Assembly: GCA_948099385.1 (NCBI GenBank)
Contig: CANUEZ040000207.1
Location: 806,001 to 870,000 of the forward strand
Source of the DNA: Fasciola hepatica
Lineage: Eukaryota; Platyhelminthes; Trematoda; Plagiorchiida; Fasciolidae
Reading direction: 5' to 3'
Length of the DNA stretch: 64,000 nucleotides
Under the pieces are notes generated by a model that was not told the origin of the DNA, made no database searches, and saw nothing but the letters and a program-made list of their open reading frames with translations. This document shows, piece by piece, positions 56,976 to 64,000 of this stretch (positions are counted from its first letter, which is position 1; each line of letters opens with the position of its first letter). A program made the translations under genes and the position numbers.

Positions 56976-57915
56976 CTAACAACGAGCAAAATGTTTTGAC
57001 ATTTCAAATTTATCTGACGATGGCAGTGTGATTACTAGAGCAGACACAGAAAATTCGTCAATGTTGAAATGAATCATATTTCGATTGGCACTCTCACTCG
57101 CTAGTCTTCTCTCGTGACGTGTTCCTCTCAGATTACCAGTCATAAATCAAATACTGCAGAATACATCCCAAAAAGCGATGATGATAGTATGTGAGAACGA
57201 ACAACTTGAGTGCAGTGACCACATGTTTGAATTCGTACATATTTGTTTGTTACATATTCGCAGTTAACGCGCCCTTCGATCCACATATCGAATGCTCCAT
57301 GAATATGAATATTGATCACTTTGGTTGATCATACTTGAAGATAAACAGTTTGGCAAATATCGAAATAAACACTCACAACAATCTAATTTATACATCAGGA
57401 GTGTGAGTGGATAATCCGCTCAGAAGAATTCTCTGAGAAACCATAACTGTGATTTGCAGATAGTCCTGTATAAGTTAGTCAAAGATAACCTTTAGAATGA
57501 CGAGGCTGTCGTCGCGCTTGGCATTTTTGATGAAATTATCATTTACAGTTGGGTGGACAAATTTTGTCTGAAACACATTACCAGTTTCGTGGTTGCTGCC
57601 ATTCATCAGGTATGCATATCCGGTACTCCTATCTAGTCATCTATAGATAATACTTGTATCATGAGTGAATACTCAGGTATCTCACTCCATGTAGACTCAC
57701 ACCGGAGCAATCCAGAAAAATTCAGATATAAATTCAAGCATTCAATGCAACTGCGATAACTTACTTCTAACCGACATTTGGCTATTTTGTTGTGCTCTGA
57801 TCTTCGTTTGTCTCGTGACCAAATGTGCTACTGTTTACTCAGTGCTGAACTTCTATAGCTACGTCCAAATAAAATTTCTGAAACACATATACCGACCATA
57901 AAGCCTATGGTCGTC
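56976..57915. other. Unrecognised intergenic sequence
   Basis: A segment bounded by TTTACAG and GTATGC near 57,549-57,610 (+) could be an exon (WVDKFCLKHITSF..), but it matches no family. Nothing else was supported. Confidence 0.25.
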
Positions 57916-57918
57916 CGG

Positions 57919-58025
57919 TCAGCTAGCATTTCGATAATTTGCCCTGAATTCGTTGTGCCACTTCAACATGCGAACTTTTTTTCACCGTTCTCTGACGGTG
58001 TTGCGGATTGCGCTTCACGTAGGAC
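57919..58025 (-). pseudogene. VAL first-exon fragment
   Basis: The minus-strand frame reads MLKWHNEFRANYRNAS then a stop. It corresponds to MLDWHNEFRRKV in the VAL gene at 8.2 kb and its arm copies. A preceding stretch in another frame (AQSATPSENGEKKF) may be the mature N-terminus, with a frameshift in an A-run near 57,975. No signal peptide, donor or further exons were identified. Confidence 0.6.
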
Positions 58026-58029
58026 GAGA

Positions 58030-59925
58030 ACAAAGTGAAAAAGGTCAGTTGAGTAGGTTTTCTTCTTTCCTCTAGGAATTCCAGCTGCCTGCGACAATTT
58101 TTTGCAATCCTGTTGAAAGTGCATTTACATCATTTCAGTAACACAGTCATCAGAATGAATTTTCTCCAGTCTTGGGAAAAATGAGAACCATTGGGGCTTT
58201 ATTGAATCGGGATGCTTGCAGTTAGTCTTAGCTACGAATCTACCCACAGATTACTCTCATACGCATTTACTTCATTTTGTAAGTGCACTAGGGAAAGGTG
58301 ATGGTTTTGGTGCAGTTATCCAAGCCGGTTGGAGGTGAGGACTTGAGACAGACCTCCGTAACTGATCTTGCAATACTACGTACATCAGAAGCTGATAACG
58401 GGGTTGTCTACAGGTGCATACTTCTTAAAGAAAACTAGAAACTCAGGCAATTTATCAGTCTTGTTTAATCCTGTTCGAGATTCTGAGGAATGCGAGGGCG
58501 TCTTGTCGCGTCTTTATTTTGTTTTTCACATAAAATAATTCTGTGGTACGAATTAGATTGATTGAAGTTCTTCGCTCTTCATAGGCTATTTGTGTTGCAT
58601 TGTGCTTCTCGATTCTGAACAATACTTTACTGGACAATCAGCGGTAGATTGTAATAAGATCGAACAAACAATAACTCACAAAACACACAACTCCCAAACA
58701 AATCAACCTACTGACAAAACAATTAGTTAACTACTGTTGTCATTCACAGTGGCATATTTAGAAAAGTCACCCTCCCGAGGGTATTTCCAATTGCGGTGGA
58801 CACACCTTATATAGTGGCCGGATTGCCCACAAATTGAAGTATGCAATCCTCAGCAGTTCACCTTCATTATTCATTGTGATTATTCCCTTCAGGCCGACAC
58901 TTTTATTCGGATCAGAGATTAGGAGCTTGGAGCAAGAAAGAGTAAGCAAATGGTAAGAACCAATGCGGCGGACAACTTTTCAGTGAGATACAACATTTGA
59001 AATTTCAAAATTATTTCAAAATGTACCTTTTTCATCCTAGTGGATGGGTTTTCAGCGGAATGCTTCTTGGTTTATTTCCCTTTTGATAAACTTGTTTTAT
59101 ATTCGGACCACTGTAAGGAATAAAATAAGAACTTTATTCGAGCAGCCTTGACAAATAAAGATAGCATGATGAGTAGAAACGAAGTGTTTCTGAATTCATC
59201 AGACATCAGTAAGAGGTTGCTGCTCTTTGGTAGGAGACGGAGGATTGAAGATGAATGATGGGAGTCTGTCCGGGTGTAGAAAATGTATTTATAGCTGCCT
59301 GGTGGGGGAAAATGCACCCAGATTAATAAATGGGCACAGGATAATTCGAGTCTGATGAGTGTTTCAGACAAACTTTTAGCATGTAAAACAGCTTTTTTCC
59401 GTAATAAAATTGGTCACACCAAAACGATAGACACTACTCTATCGTGAGGTAACTTTGATGGACCTGTGCACAGTGATAAACTCGATCTTTTGAAGGCCTC
59501 TCAAAGATCACAGGTGGAAAATACGAAATTTTTAATGTGTTGCAGAGCATGTCAGGATCTAAAGCATGGGATATAAAACGACAAACATCACATCTTTTTG
59601 ACCGATTTTTTATGTACTGGGATCAGATGAGGTCTTTAGCTGAACTTGAAATGACCGAACCTTAGGTATCACTTTGTTTTCAATATGGTAGGCACAGGTC
59701 TACTGATAGACCTAAACGGCCCATCTGGGTGGTTTGTGTGGTTACGAAGGGTTTGCTTGATTCGGCTTTGGAAGGTTCACACAAATGTTAACCGCTGATT
59801 GGTTCATTGATCGCTTGGTTGGTTCCACTCTTGTCGGCGATTCTGGTCAGCCGATCACGTGCTGTCTACTTCACCTGATGAGCCGTCCATTTGCAATGTG
59901 CTGGTCCGTTTCCTCATACGTACTC
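58030..59925. other. Unrecognised intergenic sequence
   Basis: Frames up to 99 codons (59,072-59,371 -) have no domain. A hairpin GTCTGATGAGTGTTTCAGAC at 59,352-59,371 contains CTGATGAG but no hammerhead context. Confidence 0.3.
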
Positions 59926-59929
59926 AACT

Positions 59930-61411
59930 AAAAGGTCGTCAGAAGCTTTGAGTAAGTAGCAAATGAAAAACCAGAAGAATGGCAAAAAATGTCACCCGGA
60001 CGTACTCCTGCATTGGAGAGACTCAGACATACCATCCAGTGTTGTGCATCGTGTTTTGTTAGTAAGATAGTCTCGAGGCAAACACAACATACTTGAATGT
60101 ATGCTTGGGTTTTGTAACTGTGACAACAGGAGGGACCTATCAACGAAATTGAAAGCATTTCTGTTATAAAGAAAAAGTATGGGAAAAGGTTTTCCAGTAC
60201 AGTCTAGGGAGAGTGACATGGAGTTGACTAAATGTGATAAGACGTCTACTTCACAGCTTTTGTTTCGGTATGTAAATCGATAATCGTCCTCGATAGCGAT
60301 GCACTGTTTACCACGTTTACGAAATTTATCGAAAATGCCATCAGATCAACAAAAAATATACCTGGGCTTGCCTATTTTCTTTCTGGGTGTTTGGGTGATA
60401 CAAGCTGATCTCCGGTGGTCAGCGATGGTGTTTCCCTCGATGCATTTGTCAGAAGGTACCGCAAGAGGTTCGGGTAAGTATGAGGTGCACTTCTTGAGGA
60501 CGGTTGGTTGAAATTCGTCAGGTCCCGCAGCCTTCATGATTTCGAGTCCTTTCAGCTTGGTTGACAATTAGCTTGAGCTGACAAAAAAGCATCCATATCC
60601 AGGTTGGTCTCAAAATTGCATTCCCGTAACACTATGTTGAGTGTTTATAATGTGCAAAATATCTAAATGAGCGTCGTATTCGTTTTCTGTGGTACTCACT
60701 ATGCGAATCTTATACCACAGAGCTTCTTCATCATGTACCAAATTTGGAGATGGCTGGAGACTCAAAATATAAATTCTACATACTGCCTGTCCATTTTTGA
60801 TTTCAGAATGGATTAAGTATTCATTTGCTTTATTAATGTATGATTTCTGGTGACATCTGCAAGTTCTTTCTATTTTCTCGAAGTTTTAAATCATGGTAAT
60901 GAAAACCTGGTGGGTCGGATATAAGTTGACTTTAGTGGGCAACACATAGCGTAACAAAGTTTCAAGTAACTTGTTAGACAATCGTAATAGATTGAAAGAG
61001 CTGGGTTGTAAAACTGACAAAAATCAGTTTCTCAAATCGTTCTCGTAGCAATGTCAGGTTTTCTACGTCGAACTGCCTACGGAAAATCCTGCGATCAGAA
61101 GAACGGGTACGTACAACATGGTATGACTTGGAAAAAATACTGAGGTGATCTTTGAGGGTACATTGATCAGAGCCAGATAAAGAGACTCTTATGTAGATAG
61201 AAGTAACATCGACGTCGTTGAAATAGATGAAATCAAGCTGCACATTGTCTCTTTTAGAGGAGCTCAAAATATTCTCTAGAGCGAGGCACTTTACAGAACT
61301 AACGTCAACTTGGTCAAAATCTCCAGTGACCACGACATGGTGGGGGTGAGGCCATTGAATATGACCGCGCTGTTCCATCTTGATCGGAATACACAGCATA
61401 TATCCGTACAC
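59930..61411 (-). mobile_element. LINE relic (endonuclease and reverse transcriptase)
   Basis: Minus-strand order: endonuclease-like frame 60,974-61,411 with PHHVVVTGDFDQVD (family VGDFN) and QLDFIYFNDVDV (LDYIF); RT start at 60,346-60,567 with KAAGPDEFQPTVLKK and YLPEPLAV (KS.GPD.L.P.VLKE...L..PL); RT middle at 59,992-60,219 with NAFNFVDRSLLLSQLQN (KAFD.VDH..LL.KL) and YLTNKTRCTTLDG. The catalytic FADD block was not seen. Broken by stops, 3' end near 59,930. Either CR1- or Jockey-like. Confidence 0.8.
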
Positions 61412-61639
61412 ACATCTTCAGGTTTACTGTTTTTCTCGCCATGGTTACCATAGCAGCTGTTGTGCCGATAAAGTAATGCCTAATCCAAGAAAAAATATAC
61501 CTGTTATTTATTGAAAAAACTCAGTAGCTGGGACCACTCAAAGTTACTAACCTCTTTTGTTCATATGGTACACAATAGGTGGAAGAATGTTTTGGAAGAT
61601 CTAGATCTCATCCAAGAAAACACGGCGCAGGCAGGAAAG

Positions 61640-64000
61640 TATCTCTATGGAAAAAAAACTATTCGCATCATGAGCCTACTCATTGTATTCAGCAACAATG
61701 CTCAATCTCTACCGGGCAATTTCCCGGTGCCGTCCTATCTTGTTGAGACGAAAGAATACTCCCAGTTCAGAGTAACGCTTCTGCAAGGAACCTGGCTCCA
61801 ATGTGACGCTGACGATGAAATTGTTACACTTGATGCTTTTAGTGGATATCGTATGGATCGCCCTACATCATATCGAGAGCGAGCTGACGGTGTTATCCCG
61901 TATATGAACAATCGTTAGTGTAAGCAATTCAGAAACAATTTCACCTATCTACAATCTTCATTCGACGTTTGATACAATACTTCATACCCAGGTGTTTGAG
62001 TAATTTTTGCTCATTTCTGCTAATAAATGTACATATCCCCCCCAATAGTTCCACGGCAGACTACCTAGAATTGGTTGACACGGTCTCACAAATTTTGGTA
62101 GATTTTACTGATAACTCATTGTGCGTCGTAGCTGAGGATTTTATTCGTTCTGATGTGAGCTTCATTTATCCGTTCGGTTTGACGAACATTGTTACTTTTC
62201 CAACTAGAATGGACGCAATTCTGGACTTTCTTTTAGGTAACAAACCATGTCATATTTCCACTTTCCGTCAGTTTACCCTAGGCTCCTCTGAACACGCAAT
62301 AATCAAAACCTCACGCAAGATCTACAGTCAGAAGAACCCTGCACACTTCACGCGAGGCCACGGGAAACGGTTTCCCAGACAGAATTCTCTGCGCTCTCAG
62401 ACACGGATCTTTTGGCTTCCTTGGATCAAATCATAGGCAATTTGCATTTTCACTTCAATCTTTGCTAACAAGTTGAAACTTCGCATTTGCGCGCTGATCA
62501 TCCCTCACCTCCCCACCTCAAGCATTTTCTTCACAAGAGGCAATGCGCCTTCAAAACATCCTAATCTCCCAGTTGTCAAGATTCTAACAAAATCAATCAA
62601 GACTGAGTTACACCACCTCCGTTCCAACTGCGCGCGTACCCTCCTAAGCAACATAAGTCATTGCGACGACCGGAAACTCTTGTAAGATTTAACTAGTAAC
62701 TCATCCGCACTCAAATCTGCTGTTTTTGACATAGACGAGCTCAATAAGTCATTCGACAGAGTAGCGAAACCTTTTTTTCCTGCACTTCTTGGAAATAGCC
62801 CATCACAGGAACCTCCATATTGCATTCCCACTGTGAACGCCTACAAAGAGCTGCTCCTCACCAACCCCGGAAAATCATCTGGATCGGACGAACTCAACCC
62901 GAAAGTGCTCAAGGAACAAGAGTTTACCCACATCCCTATACTCTTTGATCTTTCGAACTAATATCTGAGGCAAAAATGACTCCGGACCGTTGGAGGACAG
63001 TAGCTATAAGTCCGAATCCCACGATATGTTCTTTCTCCAAAGACTGAAATTTTTTAAATTTTCCAGATCCTGATCAGTTTGCTCACGGACGGTCACACTC
63101 CTTTCTCGATGCTCTCACCATCTTGACACATTACATTCTGTCCGAACTTGAGAAAAGGGGCGAGGTGGTAAGAATATGCTCTCCAAGCTACAGAGATGCA
63201 TTAAATTGCGCCGTCAGAAACAAGCTGCTTTCCTTTCTTTCTCTCTCTCTGGTGTTCAGCCTTCACTTGTTTCTTTGATGGCAGATTAATTTCACAATCG
63301 CCAGTAGTTCACTCAGTATAACAGAAAAACCTTCCTCTCTTGTGACAGCTAGCCATCAAGTTCCCCCAGGTGGCAAGTTGTCTCCTTATTTCAATTTAAG
63401 CTTACATTTCTACTACTCATGTACAGAAGATTACTCTTTTAATCAGATATGCGGATGGTGTCATATTTTGTTCGCCGTATTCCTACTCTGCCAAATGGCG
63501 TCACTGAAATTTCAAATTCGTCTCATGCTCACAACTTAGGTGTTAACCGAATAAAGTGTGTTGACACTGCAGTTTCTGTTTTGAAAGATGACAAGCAACC
63601 GAGTTTCAAAACGAGTGCTTTTTTACCTAAATAAACGGGAAACGACTGAACCATCTTGATTCAGTGAAATACTTTTGAAGTGTTGCTCGACCGTAACTTG
63701 ACTTGGTAAAAACATGTTGCTTTCATTTTTGCAAAATGGAAAGCTTGTTTTTCTATTTGCCACGCTTTAAATTCCACTACCTGCCGACTCATCTTATCAA
63801 TGGCCTTGTATTCTCTTGTGTCCTACCTTGTTGCTTTTACGCTTCCCCCGTCATCTTTCTTGGCCTGTTGTTGAAGAACTTCAAGTTCATTGGTAATTCC
63901 CTGAAGCCTTCATGGTCCAACGACGGCATACCCCGATGGCACTTTATTCACTTTGTCAAATCCGAACAGAGCAAAGCTTGCCAAAAGCTGTCTACAGAGA
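61640..64000 (+). mobile_element. CR1-like LINE relic (endonuclease and RT), cut by window end
   Basis: Endonuclease: FSNNAQSLPGNF near 61,690 (family N.RSL..K), GTWLQCDADDEIV near 61,790 (ETWL), FSGYRMDR near 61,845 and LLINVHIPPNSSTADYLE near 62,020 (YRPP). Then CVVAEDFIRSDV near 62,125 (GDFN altered) and GSSEHAII near 62,285 (SDH altered). RT: NPGKSSGSDELNPKVLKE near 62,870, DGHTPFSMLSP near 63,090, PQVASCL near 63,365 (GVPQGSVL decayed) and IRYADGVIF near 63,445, where the catalytic YADD is now YADG. The tail continues with LINGLVFSCVLPCCFYASPVIF near 63,800 and NFKFIGNSL. The catalytic residues are lost, so it is dead. Confidence 0.82.

Noticed and set aside
56777..57007. Asp/Asn/Met-rich frame that could look like an acidic protein
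   Set aside because: Explained by the ATC-type simple repeat.
59352..59371. CTGATGAG hairpin as a second hammerhead ribozyme
   Set aside because: The bases form a simple GTCTGA/TCAGAC hairpin; no GAAA and no cleavage triplet in the right place.
1..64000. CRISPR arrays, operons or bacterial mobile elements
   Set aside because: No regularly spaced repeats; introns, pol III boxes and eukaryotic retroelements show nuclear eukaryotic DNA.

Overview
This is eukaryotic, AT-leaning, repeat-rich DNA, most likely from a parasitic flatworm and probably a trematode. The clues are a SINE with a tRNA-like head and a hammerhead-ribozyme tail (the layout of the schistosome Sm-alpha SINE), secreted CAP/SCP-TAPS genes of the venom-allergen-like (VAL) type with small phase 0/2/0/2 exons, a secreted C-type lectin, and relics of Penelope-like, BEL/Pao, Gypsy, RTE, CR1-like and Tc1 elements. 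No operons or bacterial features are present. All calls come from reading translations and repeats by eye; no database was searched and no statistic was computed.

Layout. 1-2.8 kb: nothing recognised. 2.8-4.2 kb: Gypsy relic (+). 4.7-5.1 kb: dispersed repeat with a second copy at 43.7-44.0 kb. 5.56-5.72 kb: SINE with hammerhead relic. 6.2-6.3 kb: TC/TA microsatellite. 6.76-8.4 kb: four exons of a VAL gene (-), broken by a stop at a conserved Cys. 8.5-18.4 kb: mostly unrecognised. 18.4-19.0 kb: Tc1 relic (-). 19.86-20.23 kb: Penelope-like relic (+). 21.9-24.9 kb: BEL/Pao pol relic (+). 27.7 kb: tRNA-like pseudogene. 28.1-28.85 kb: second Penelope-like relic (+). 29.15-29.78 kb: intact C-type lectin reading frame (-), the only gene-like locus without a visible break. 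31.97-32.32 kb: a 347-bp element with perfect 43-bp terminal inverted repeats around a tRNA-like sequence.

The main structure is a large inverted repeat. The left arm (about 32.32-40.71 kb) reappears reverse-complemented as the right arm (about 46.64-54.77 kb) around a spacer of about 5.9 kb; over the core, left coordinate plus right coordinate equals 87,330. The core, about 7.1 kb per arm, is almost identical and has no net indel. Both its outer and inner edges grade into clearly diverged homologous sequence, and a second identical patch lies inside the inner diverged zone. This pattern suggests an older palindrome whose arms have been homogenised by gene conversion. Each arm holds a broken VAL first exon with an intact TATA box, a Penelope-like fragment, a tRNA-like SINE head and a Tyr-rich 48-codon exon candidate. 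The spacer is filled with RTE relics.

54.8-59.9 kb is mostly unrecognised, with an ATC-rich simple repeat and a VAL exon fragment (57.9 kb). 59.9-64.0 kb holds two LINE relics back to back: one on the minus strand, then a CR1-like one on the plus strand that runs off the window. Overall this is a cluster of decayed VAL copies and one lectin in a dense field of dead transposons, shaped by a large inverted duplication.
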